DNA of 64,000 nt. Source: Leguminivora glycinivorella. Its lineage: Eukaryota; Arthropoda; Insecta; Lepidoptera; Tortricidae. The stretch covers positions 16,200,783-16,264,782 of the forward strand of contig NC_062980.1 in NCBI RefSeq assembly GCF_023078275.1. Direction: 5' to 3'. Made by a program: the position numbers and the translations under genes. This document shows positions 30,447 to 40,354 of the stretch, piece by piece. Position 1 is the first letter of the stretch. Each line of letters starts with the position of its first letter. Below the pieces are notes generated by a model. It ran no database searches. It was given only the letters and a program-made list of their open reading frames with translations, and was not told the origin of the DNA.

Positions 30447-30690
30447 ACCGGTCTGGCGCAGTCGATAGTGACCCTGCCTGCTGCGCCGCGGTCCCGGGTT
30501 CGAATCCCGGTAAGGGCATTTATTTGTGTGATGAGCACAGATATTTGTTCCTGAGTCATGGATGTTTTCTATGTATATAAGTATTTATATATTATATATA
30601 TCGTTGTCTGAGTACCCACAACACAAGCCTTCTTGAGCTTACCGTGGGCCTCAGTCAATCTGTGTAAGAGTGTCCTATAATATTTATTTA
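30447..30690 (+). mobile_element. tRNA-derived SINE (family J), full-length
   Basis: Head GACCGGTCTGGCGCAGTCGA with B box CCGGGTTCGAATCCCGG, then GGGCATTTATTTGTGTGATG, AGCACAGATATTTGTTCCTG, TATGTATATAAGTATTT and a TTTA-rich tail. Other copies: 15455-16765 (split, minus), 39976-40076 (minus), 58287-58470 (5'-truncated). Confidence 0.8.
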
Positions 30691-31235
30691 TTTATTTTAC
30701 TATAAACTACCCATATTACTTCTTCTTCATTGTCCTTAATCTTTAAAATGTTTTTTTCAAGTCTATAAAGTACATTGGGCTCGTCATTCCACCTCCAACC
30801 ACTTCTATTTGTTGCTGACTGTACCCAGTGTACCCACGGTACACCTGACGATGCCAATATGGTTGCAAATCAGCTTACGATGTCAATTTTGAATCTCATT
30901 AACTGGAACAGGATCCTATTACGCAGTGAAGGCTTATTTTAAACTTTCCCGATGTTCCGCAAGTGTTTTTGTTTTTTTATGGGTGTTTTGAAAGCGTTAA
31001 CTCCATTTCGTACACATACTTTACTTCAATTTTTTATTGGTTTAAATGGTTTTTAGACTTCTGATTGTTGTTACATGCCTACTTAGCGTATTAGGCCTAT
31101 ACATGCTGTTAGAAACGTGATGGTTGAATACCTTGAATGATTGGATACCTTCAAAGAATTACAAAATTCTGCTGGAAAGTTCAGATATCAAAATTTGTAT
31201 CTATTCCTCTTTGTCATTAAATTTTCAAAACCGGC

Positions 31236-31530
31236 CAAGAGTGTGTCGGACCACGCTCAGCTAGCTCACTGTTCAACCTATCAAGTTCAAAATAATTTCC
31301 CTAGAAAGTCTTTATAAACTTCTACCTTTTTATTTTTTTTTTCATATTTTTTAAAGTTATGGTTCAATAGTTAGAGGGGGGGGGGGGGGGGGGCAATTTT
31401 TTTAACTTTCGGAGCGATTATTTTTGCACTTTGTCGGCGTGATTGATATACATATTGGCACCAAATCTCAGCTTTCTAGTGCTAACGGTCACTGAGATTA
31501 TCCGCGGACGGACGGAACTATAAGGGTTCC
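31236..31530 (-). repeat. Dispersed repeat family G, inverted copy
   Basis: Reverse-oriented: GGCCAAGAGTGTGTCGGACC at one end and CACTGAGATTATCCGCGGAC at the other; contains a 17-base G run at ~31377. Confidence 0.6.
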
Positions 31531-31576
31531 TAATCATAATCATAATCACTTTACTAATACGGAATGAATATGTAAT

Positions 31577-31767
31577 CATGAGGAGTGACGTCACTCATAC
31601 TTTTTACATATGTCACTCAGAATACTTTTTACATATGTTTCTCTTTGATTTATTAAATAAAAATTACTTATGTTTATAAATAAATACTGTCCATATTTTT
31701 CTCCTAAATATTTGGTGCTTTATTTCGTGTACTGCATAAAATATTTTATTTAAAGTATAGGAAACTA
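31577..31767. mobile_element. Partial TIR element family D, opposite orientation
   Basis: Ends AAGTATAGGAAACTA at 31767; the other end is lost after GAGGAGTGACGTCACT. Confidence 0.55.
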
Positions 31768-31974
31768 CCGTATTAAACAATGAGCGATTTGTAATAAAAA
31801 TAGGTAGGTACGTTATTATTTTGAAGTCGTCTACACACTCGTAGCTTGTCTGATATCAAATCCATCAAAAACCACAATAAAATTAAATATAATGATATAT
31901 TAAATAAAATATACAATTACTTCCCGAATCAATTCCGTTTCAATTATTTTTTTTCTTACTTTATTAATTTTTAC

Positions 31975-32050
31975 TGGCCGGAGATTGCTCAAGACCGTGA
32001 TGGATCCATGGGGGAGGCCTTTGCCCAGCAGTGGGACACCATGAAGGCTA
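31975..32050 (+). pseudogene. RTE-type LINE tail, ~25 codons
   Basis: WPEIAQDRDGSMGEAFAQQW DT, the last residues of an RTE ORF2. Truncated on both sides. Confidence 0.6.
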
Positions 32051-32734
32051 TCATACAATTACTTAGATATACATTATGAAATGTTGAATCGCGAACGTTG
32101 AAACAAAAAGTTATAAAAAAAATTACATCATTCATTTCATAAGAAAGTATTAGAGTCATATTTTATCACCTATTAAGCCGGCTTTTTAGTATATTTTTAC
32201 GACGTTTCCCTTATAAAATATAATATTTCTTGAGACCTAAATGCTCCTACTAAATTAATGGTTTAAAGTTGAAACCGTTCGAATATTGGATTTTATGTCC
32301 GGGCTGCTCCAACGTACCAATGAAATTGTGACGCTTTGTAGCGAACGAAAGTGCGAACTACGAATACTAACCTTATAGAAGAAGAGTGATTGAGAGACTT
32401 TAAACATTACCTATCGCAAATGTTCATTGTCTTAGCTAGGCAGAAGTTCAACAATAAAATTATTGTTGGCTGAAATCAGCATTTGGCAAATTACTTTTAT
32501 TCCGAACTCCAAAGAAATGATGGAAATCAAAAATCCGTACATTGACTTTTGTGTCTTCGAAGTCGACTGAGGATTTGGGTTCAATTGGGGTATGAGCAAT
32601 GGCTAGCAACCTGTCACTGCCATGTCCCAATTTAGATTCCGAAGTTAATCTAATAATTAACTCAAGGTTAGTGGGCTGTCAACTGTCAAAGTCCATATAA
32701 AATGATGGGTTAACCTCGGGTTAACCCTTCAGTT

Positions 32735-32835
32735 TCGGTGATGCAAGTGACCCTAAGAATGGCACTGAAACTTGAGCATATTAATTATGTGCTGTTCTTA
32801 CCTTTTGGGACTACAGGTGTGAGTTTATATGATGT
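32735..32835 (+). repeat. Dispersed repeat family N (GAGTGGCACTGAAACTT)
   Basis: AATGGCACTGAAACTTGAG ... GGGACTACAGGTGTGA ... GTAGGTATGTATT. Copies at 37340-37450 (minus), 62690-62785 and a fragment at 39867-39915. Probably a LINE 3' UTR ending in (ATGT)n. Confidence 0.5.
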
Positions 32836-32913
32836 AGGTATGTATTAAAAAGTTTCACCAAAAACTGTAACTGTATTCATATTTCAAACGAATAAAAAAC
32901 TGTTTTCTATTCA

Positions 32914-33285
32914 TTAACACTGAAAGAAGAAAGTCAGCTCCTGGTAGCGGAGAGAAAGGTTTTTCGCAAGATCCAGGGACCTATTCAGAGAGACGAAGGC
33001 TGGAGGATACGGAAAAATGCCGAGATCGAGGAGTTAGTGGTCGAACCTAATATCATCGGCGAAACGAAAGCCCACAGACTTCGCTGGTTCGGTCACTTAC
33101 TTAGAATGGGAAACGATCGGGCTGTCAAGAGAGCGTTCTTGAGTCGTCCGGTTGGTGGCCGTCCAGCGGATCTGCGTCGGCTTCAAGTCACTGACTGGCA
33201 AGAGGCTGCGCAGAATCGGGACAGGTGGCGATTTCTCGTTTCAGAAGCCAAGATTCACTTTGGATCACTGAGCCAAAATAGATAG
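32914..33285 (+). pseudogene. RTE-type LINE ORF2 C-terminus, open fragment
   Basis: ~120 codons without a stop, ending TAG at 33283-33285: ERKVFRKIQGPIQRDEGWRI, HRLRWFGHLLRMGNDRAVKR, WQEAAQNRDRWRFLVSEAK. The LRW.GH..RM, GRP and DW..AAQ.R..WR motifs are the end of an RTE-like reverse transcriptase. The 5' four-fifths are missing, so it is a dead fragment despite the open frame. Confidence 0.8.
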
Positions 33286-33547
33286 TTAGTTAGTTTATAT
33301 TGACTTTTTTTTCAAGCAGTGCATCTCGGTAATACCATCAATAACTTAGCGATTTAAATATTAATATGGATATGACTGCACAATTTATTATTTTTGTAAC
33401 AAAAAAATTAAAATAGATGCTTTTGTAACACATTTGGTGTTTCCAACTTTTCAGACAAACTCATTTATTTAGAATAAAATACTTTTCTTTAAATGTATTT
33501 TTTTTGTAAAATAACATTATTTAATTAAGCGACGATGTAATAATAAT

Positions 33548-33672
33548 AGTAATTACGTCTCATATCCTATTTTACTAGTTTTGGTTCATGAACCATTTGG
33601 TGTTCTTTCAGCTTATATTTGAAACACAGTAATTACGTCTCCCTATTTTACTAGTTTTGGTTCTGAACCAGT
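33548..33672. repeat. Local direct duplication, ~45-bp unit
   Basis: GTAATTACGTCTC, CCTATTTTACTAGTTTTGGT and TTC...GAACCA occur at ~33548-33595 and again at ~33629-33672. Confidence 0.7.
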
Positions 33673-33846
33673 TCTTTCGAATTCCTACCTTATTTCGCGC
33701 GATACGAGGTTGAATTTAAAAAGCTGCTCCACGTATGTTACGAAAAACCTCCAATTAGTCTTTCATTCGTGAAACATCGAATTTCAGTTTTCAGTTGCAA
33801 TCAGTAAAAAGACACGTGGAAATTGAACCAATGCTTCATTAAAGCT

Positions 33847-36158
33847 ATATCGATACCTTTGGGTTCAATTGGCGTAAAGGACAAAATGCAGGTTTTCAGG
33901 AGAAGCAAAAAACAACTTTTTTTTTAGAAAAATGTTTATATCTTTTTTGTTTTTTGACCTATATTTGTGACGTATATAGAAAAATATGTAGATTTTTAGT
34001 ATCCTTAACCTAGTGTAGCACCTGTAGTGATAAACTAAACGGTTTAGAAGTTAGATGGTTGTAAAGGACATGTCAAAATGCTATGAACGTCCTTTACACC
34101 CACGATTTTTTTGAACAATTAGAGTTGATAGGGTCGTAAATGACGGTCTTAGATGATTTTTATACAAATTCGGGGCGTAAATGTAACCGGAATGGTACAA
34201 ATGGCAACTGTTTTTAGCTTAGTTTACAATTGAAAAACTTGAAAAATGTATCAAAACGTAGTTAATATGCCATAGAATAGCCACAATAGTGTTACAGTGT
34301 ATATTTATCTAAATATTTAGCAAAGACAAAGAACAAGACTATTTTATACCCAGTTTTGCAATAAAGAAACAACATTTGCTTAAAAACTATCTAGTATTTT
34401 GGAAAGTTATTATTTTAGTACTCGCCGCTGTCTCAACTCTCAATAAGTTACGCATTCAGTATTTAATTCTAGCAGGGAAACGCTTTCGTAGTTTAAGTAA
34501 ATATAAAAACACTAATGGTAATCACGTAAACTTTAATCAGCAACTGTGAACAGTAGACTATATTAATACGACAGTAATTTTAAGTCTAAAGTAGAAAGAA
34601 GTTCTAAGAATAACTAAGAGTTAAGTACCAATTTATAAACGCAAGTTAGGACGCGTATACAAACTGTGACCAACTAATAAATAATAGTAACTGTAGTCAA
34701 GACTACCTACTATGTTGATTCATATTTTTGATAATTTTAAAACAGAAGATTGTTATTTAGTCTTTAACCTGTTAAATAAGAATAATCTTAATTATGAGTT
34801 CAATCCTAGAAATATTATAGTCAATGCTTTAAGTACCTGTGGGTACATAGCCAAGTCACCAAACGCTAACGCTCATTCGCTAGCGAAACGCACCTGTTAT
34901 TGTCGCACTAAATGTTAGTATAGTCTACTGTTAAAGTTTACTGGCGGCGTAGCTGAATGGCAATCGTCGACGCCAGACGCCGACAAAAATGCAGTCTGGT
35001 GCAATACGCAAGAGCGATAAAGATATATAGCTACGAAATAGATATTATCGTGAGCGTTTGTGCATACGTTGTGGGTACGTACCCTGATTACCATAGTGTT
35101 TTTTTTTTTAAATTACCTACATCTCGTCGCAGTATAATAATACTACGAAAGCGTTTCCCCGCTAGAATTAAAGGCTGAATGCGTAACCTACTGACTATTC
35201 AACAGCGGCGAATACTAAAAAAATAACTTTGAGCTTGTTGCCAAAGTATTAGTAGATCGTTTTTAAGCAAATATTGTTTCTTTATTACAAAACTGGATAT
35301 AAAATAGTCTTGTTCTTTTTTGTTTCTAAGATAGCTTAGATAAATAATACACTGCATTAAACTAATGTCTATTCTATGCCATATTAAGTACGTTTTGACA
35401 CATTTTTCCAGTTTTTAATTGTAAACTTAGCACAACATTTGTACCATTTCGGTTACAATTACGCCCCGGTTTTGTATAAAAATCATCTAAGACCGTCATT
35501 TACGACCCTATCAAATCATGGGTGTAAAGGACGTTAATAGCTTTTGACGTGTCCTTTACAACCATCTATCTTCTAAATCGTTTAGTTTATCACTACGGTT
35601 GTTACACTAGGTTAAAGATACTCGTAATCTGCATATTTTTCTTATACACGTCACAAATATAGGTCAAAAAAACAAAAAAGTGGGTTTATCTTTCTCTTGG
35701 AAACCTGCATTATATGTCCTTTACGACAATTGAACCCAATGATATCGATTACAGTTGCGGATAAAATATTTTTAGTGCTGGTCGTAAAGGACGAAGAACA
35801 AAAAAACTTGTCCTTTACGCCCAACTTTACCACACTACTATAGAAAGTGATCCTTAAAAAGTAAGGGCTTAAAGGGCAACAATATATATCAAGGTGACTT
35901 ACGACTATATTTTTATTTGTAGATTTCCTTTACGACACAAATAATAATTTATAATTAATGACTTGATATTTACGCCCCTTCAGAAAAGCTATTTTTAGTC
36001 CATAGTAGAAAATCTTGGTCGTAAAGGCAACTTTTTAAGAGATATCGAAATTTTAACTACACAGATCGATAGCGCTTGAAATTCTGAACAAAACTGTATA
36101 TATAACTCATTTTCGCCAAAATGTCCTTTACGCCAATTGAACCCAGAGGTATCGATAT
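33847..36158. mobile_element. 2.3-kb fold-back element with ~700-bp inverted arms
   Basis: Outer ends are inverted: ATATCGATACCTTTGGGTTC and AATTGGCGTAAAGGACA at 33847, and their inverse at 36120-36158. The left ~700 bp (33858-34600) is matched in inverse by 35091-35749 plus 34920-34943 at roughly 85-90% by eye; the right arm holds a MITE (34944-35090). A further ~400 bp (35750-36158) bears a second copy of the terminal sequence. Motifs of the form G(T/G)CGTAAAGGAC recur many times in both orientations. No transposase ORF; the 68-codon ORF at 34712-34918 in the loop has no recognisable feature. Probably a non-autonomous DNA transposon; superfamily unknown, target duplication not evident. Confidence 0.75.
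34944..35090. mobile_element. Degenerate MITE family L inside the right arm of the fold-back element
   Basis: GCGTAGCTGAATGGCA at the left, AAGAGCGATAAAGATA core, GTGAGCGTTTGTGCAT at the right. It has no counterpart in the left arm, so it arrived after the arms formed. Confidence 0.6.
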
Positions 36159-36307
36159 TATTTTAATGCGTAGTAATTAAATTAATTTGAGTTTATTATA
36201 TTTCCACAATTGTGTGAGTGAATTCGGGTAGATGTTCACAAAAGTGTCTGCGTATGCCTCTATTTCAGTCAATAAGACATTATAATTTTATGGTGATGTA
36301 CATTAAA

Positions 36308-36443
36308 ACCTGACCAGAAATATATGACTACGCGCCATGTTGCGGAATTTTATTAGAACTATTTTCTTCATAGTAAATTGAACTGTCATCCCATACATCA
36401 GAATAACAGCGCCCTCCTGACAATTGTCATATATTGGTCAGGC
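36308..36443. mobile_element. MITE with CCTGACCA inverted ends
   Basis: 136 bp: CCTGACCAGAAATATATGAC at the left and GTCATATATTGGTCAGG at the right. Fragmentary relative at 545-660. Confidence 0.7.
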
Positions 36444-36630
36444 TTTAAATGTGTATTAATATCTATTACGTACCAAAATTCCTAAATACTGAAGGATCTT
36501 AAGATTTCATCATGTGTACCAGCAAATTATTTATTTATTTGAAAACATATTTCAATGACATTACAGAAATCCAATGCGTCATGAAATTAAATAAAAAAAA
36601 AAAACAGTAAATAAGAACATTAAAAAAATA

Positions 36631-36819
36631 TTAAACAATTGATTTGGGCGATGACGTCACAGTGTGGCTCCGTTGCGTCGTTTGCCCCGGTGAGAAGTCT
36701 GCGCTCGCGATGGTGTCCTGCAGCGGCCGCGGCACGCGCACAACGAACGAGCTGAAGTGCACGTAGTGACGCGACTGCAGCATGCTGTTCAGTTGCACCC
36801 TCGTCGGCTCGTCGAAAAA
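36631..36819 (-). CDS. Unrecognised GC-rich coding-like segment (possible terminal exon or retrocopy fragment)
   Basis: On the minus strand 62 codons are open from 36819 to a TAA at 36631-36633, reading DEPTRVQLNSMLQSRHYVHF, SSFVVRVPRPLQDTIASADF, SPGQTTQRSHTVTSSPKSIV. GC content is far above the surrounding AT-rich DNA and composition is protein-like, with Ser/Thr-rich end. No good AG acceptor was found at its upstream edge and no start codon leads it. A second minus-strand frame is also open but is Ala/Arg-rich. Function not recognised; could be the last exon of a gene, a decayed retrocopy or part of a transposon. Confidence 0.35.
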   Translation of the reverse strand, partial: FFDEPTRVQLNSMLQSRHYVHFSSFVVRVPRPLQDTIASADFSPGQTTQRSHTVTSSPKSIV

Positions 36820-37339
36820 TTATATTTCGTTTTCAAAGTTGTGTAAGGTATAGGGGGTCAATCCCGATTGAATTTCAACTAGGTAACCGATATATTTTCG
36901 ACCAACTTAACACAAATATGGTACGTGTGTACAGATGACACATATGAACACCCTCAGTAGAAAATGTTGAAATGAACCCCCAGTCAAGATAGTCTCCCTG
37001 CAGTTAAATTCGACACTCTATATCACTTTTATTTCAATTCGTAAAAAAAATTTTTTCGTCGTTTTCATACATAATAAATGAATTTATTAGTGTGAGAATT
37101 ACATTCAAGTTATTGTCCCAGATTTGTAAGTTCACATTTTTGACACATTTGTTTTGAAGTATGTTGCGATGTGGCTAAGACGTATCGGTTTCCAAATCTA
37201 ACGATTAATTTCGAATTGGTTGAATCGATTAGGCCCTATGTACAAGGAGGTGCTTAAACAAATATACGATTTCTATCAACTTACTGAAATGTCATTTGAA
37301 TCGAAATGACAGACTCTGCCACAGCACTAGTTTAAAAAT
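36820..37339. other. AT-rich intergenic sequence, nothing recognised
   Basis: No gene, splice-linked exon or shared repeat found; specifically searched by eye for the missing first exon of gene 2 without success. Confidence 0.35.
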
Positions 37340-37450
37340 AAAACATACATACATACACATACATACAATCACGCCTGTATCCCGTAAAGGGGTAGGCAGA
37401 GCACATGAAACTACTAAAGCTTCAGTGCCACTCTTGGCAAAATAAGGGGG
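37340..37450 (-). repeat. Dispersed repeat family N, minus copy with 12-base G run
   Basis: CATACATACA repeats, CAATCACGCCTGTATCCCGT, TCAGTGCCACTCTTGGC, then a G run at ~37447-37458. Confidence 0.55.
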
Positions 37451-37787
37451 GGGGGGGTTAATAATAATTAAAAATAAAAATGAATGATAAATGACATAAT
37501 AAGTAAATCCTGGGTGATATATTAATATCGTAAAATACTCACTAAGGAAGATCCGCAAAAATTTAACATGTGTTAGATTTATGTTTAAAGTAAGCGAAAT
37601 ATTGTTTTTAAGTACTTGATTTTTTTAAATATTATTACAGGATTTTATTTAAAGTTTCATTAGGTTGCACGAGTTTACGTTTTGTGGTCGCTGTCATGTG
37701 TCAAAAAGAGGTTCTTACAAATCTGGGACAATGTCTCAAGTGATTGACGGCACTTGTCAAAACAAATAACATTAGGAATTGGTAAAG

Positions 37788-37935
37788 GCACACGTATTCA
37801 GTAATTATCTTAATTTTTTGAATAACTCGATAACCGTAAAAGTTAAGACGCTTGTTTCTTACAGAAATTAATTGTATTTGATCTAAAGAACCTTCCCTTA
37901 AAGTTAACGGAATTCAATAATAACAGGGTGTATAA
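37788..37935 (-). repeat. Dispersed repeat family O, minus copy
   Basis: Inverse of 54655-54790: shared ACCCTGTTTxTATTGAATTC, GTTAACTTTA, GATCAAATACAATTAATTTC-like, ATAACTCGATAA. Class unknown. Confidence 0.55.
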
Positions 37936-38212
37936 TTGGTGTGACATTATTTCGTCGCGACATAGACCACACGTCTTTTTCTAATGTATTATTGACATAA
38001 GAGCAAGTAATATTTGTATATAGCGGTCACGGCGGTAAAATTGCCTTACGAATAAGACAATTTTGTCATTGTTATAAATATCACCAAATAAACAAATCAA
38101 TTGGAGGCTGGCGGCGTGACAAGAAGGTTGACAAACATTATCTATTACTGTACTTTGTTTATACTCTATTATGTTACTAAACATAGTCTTGGGTACATAG
38201 TAACTTTATTTT

Positions 38213-38270
38213 ATTTATTACATGAAATGTACATTGATATACATATCAATGTAAATTTCATGTAATAAAT
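38213..38270. repeat. 58-bp near-perfect palindrome
   Basis: ATTTATTACATGAAAT and ACATTGATAT on the left are mirrored by ATATCAATGTAAATTTCATGTAATAAAT on the right, with essentially no loop. Confidence 0.75.
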
Positions 38271-38492
38271 ATGTTTGATTGAACATCAGCAATCGGGGAC
38301 TTACTTCAGTCCGGATTACTCTGGATCTCACCAAAATAAATGTATTAAATATGATACAAACAAAGTAATTATTACTTACTTTCATAATTGCGAGCACTGG
38401 CAACTCTTTCCTTTGCCTTTAAATCTATTACAGACTATTAAAACATTGTCTTATCAAGTAGTACAGCGGCAGCGTTTTTCATGGCTGTGTAA

Positions 38493-38632
38493 CGCCGTGG
38501 CTTGCGTGGGCGACGGTCGCGCGATGGTCGCGCGATGGCGATGCGACGCATACGAAATCAAACCTTATCGATATGGAAGTATGAGACGCGACGGCGACGG
38601 TCGCGCGACCGTCGCCCACGCAAGACACGGCG
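38493..38632. mobile_element. Harbinger-like MITE, copy 3
   Basis: 140 bp, same TIRs and core as copy 2. Perfect TAA duplications at 38490-38492 and 38633-38635. Potential to form a very GC-rich hairpin. Confidence 0.85.
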
Positions 38633-39144
38633 TAAGCCAATACGGGAGCGGCAAACGCGACCACAAGCCATGCAAGTGTTAATGTGCCCGTGGCGAACAG
38701 GTGTCGGGCTCAGATACTTTATTTTGATAAAAGGCTGTTATTTTACAAGTCGATATTTAAACTTACGCAATCTTAAGTCATTTTCAATAAATGTGACAGA
38801 AGGGTGTCGTTTGTTACCTACCCAGATTGATAGTACGAGCAGACGAGCACCTTATTATTTTGGCCCTGCTATACATCCAATTCATAGAAAGATATTCTCA
38901 AGTGTGTAATATTTGCAATTAGATCACGTAGACTTTATGAGTCTCTACGCGGTTTTAAAACAAATTAAGTGTGCTTATTTAGTACGCTTAAGTAATCTCC
39001 ATATCATAATTGTATATTTTAAGTACTGAATTATATAAGCCGTCGGATGAAACTTGATTAAATATACTAAAATATCCTAAAATGGACTATAATATGCCTA
39101 CTAAAATTTTACATGAATACGATAATTTTAAGAGTCGCTTGTCT

Positions 39145-39570
39145 TGACCTCCTTTTTGAAGTGTTTTTGAAGAACTCCATATTGTAGTTCATCGGGAATA
39201 CCTCGGCAGGGAGCTCATTCCACAGCCAGAGCGTTCGCGGGAGGAAATTCCTCTTAAGCCGCACGGTGCGCGACCATTTAGGTTGCTAGGTGTGTGGATG
39301 AGCGGGCGCCCTGTCGATGGCGAGCGGTGCGATGATGAAAAGTGGCCGTTGGCATTATGTCACACAGTTCTTCAAAACATAACCCATTGTACAGGCGATT
39401 AGAACACACATAAGGAGGCCAAGTCTCTCCTTAGACTTAAGGGTTCAATACCGCCTGTATGTTTGGGATCGTCGTACGTACCCTCAATAGCCCGCAATGT
39501 AACTAAAAGCGTATATCGCACGCCGTCTAAATCAGGCCTTAAGCTGTTTAATATGTTCTGCCCAAGGATG
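39145..39570 (-). pseudogene. LINE ORF2 C-terminal region (family M), longer fragment
   Basis: Minus strand, with frameshifts and stops: LSLRRDLASLCVF, SPVQWVMF, ATFHHRTARHRQGA-like, NLNGRAPCGLRG / TVRLKRNFLPRTLWLWNEL. This matches the RRD.ASLCVFYR...RT.RLWNELP end of Jockey/CR1-type ORF2. Confidence 0.65.
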
Positions 39571-39975
39571 ATACAGTCTCCATACTAAAAATCGTACATC
39601 GTTTTTTTAGCGCCACCTATTAAATACTATAACTACACTGATGATGCCTACATTTTTTTTTAATGTGTATTGACGTGATCTCATGATATTAAAATCAAGA
39701 GCATGTTATTTTTTCTTATAAAAAAAAACACGCAAAATCATTAGGGGAACATATGGCCACTTTCAGGCTGCGAAACAGCTCCATTTAGTTTTAAGCCTAA
39801 AAGGCCCATACATTTCAGGGGTACGCTTTTTTGTATGGGTTTTATCTGTCTCGTGTTTTATGGTCCTTGGTTCTGCCTATTGCCTTTGGGAGAACAGGCG
39901 TGAATTGTATGTACCGTACCACAAAGTTGAAGGCAAGAGACCTCAGGCACCTCCTCCTACTAGATGGTGTGCTCA

Positions 39976-40076
39976 TATCTGTACTCATCACACAAATAAA
40001 TGCTCTTACCGAGATTCGAACCCGGGACCGCGGCGTAGCAGGCAGGGTCACTACGCGCTATGCCAGACCGGTCGTC
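39976..40076 (-). mobile_element. SINE family J, head-only minus copy
   Basis: Plus strand CATCACACAAATAAATGCTC, GATTCGAACCCGGGACCGCG, GGTCACTACGCGCTATGCCA. The 3' part is replaced by a different repeat (39867-39975). Confidence 0.7.
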
Positions 40077-40082
40077 AAACAT

Positions 40083-40185
40083 ATTTTTTTTTAATACTAA
40101 GTCGGTGGCAAACAAGCATACGGTCCGCCTGATGGAAAGCGGTCACCGCAACCTATGGTTGCCTGCAGCTCAAGGATTGTCACTT
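40083..40185 (-). mobile_element. LINE 3' UTR end (family M), just upstream of gene 2 exon a
   Basis: T run then CTAAGTCGGTGGCAAACAAG and CGGTCCGCCTGATGGAAAGC on the + strand, i.e. a minus-strand poly-A 3' end. Confidence 0.65.
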
Positions 40186-40214
40186 CTTAATTGAAAGCAT
40201 TAACATCTTTACAG

Positions 40215-40354
40215 AGTTCAAGATAGGCGTGCGACACCTTCAAGCCATCTACATGTTCGCGGTTTCCGTCGTGCTAGGTCTACTCCGTGGCAGCACTGGT
40301 GTAGCCATGTTAGCCATCAACGACCCAGTGCGGCTTAACGACACTTACATAGAA
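40215..40354 (+). CDS. Gene 2 exon a (TM1)
   Basis: Acceptor TTTACAG ends at 40214, donor GTAAGT at 40355; 140 bp as in gene 1. Encodes FKIGVRHLQAIYMF, TM1 with LLRGSTGVAMLAI, and an NDT sequon at the same place as in gene 1. A LINE 3' end (40083-40185) lies only ~30 bp upstream. Confidence 0.85.

Noticed and set aside
30447..30520. Possible tRNA gene in a GC-rich stretch
   Set aside because: It is the head of SINE family J, with three further copies in the window having the same body.
38650..38701. Candidate first exon of gene 2 (ATG near 38670 with phase-1 GT)
   Set aside because: The donor is weak, the peptide is not family-like and a MITE abuts it; kept only as a remark.
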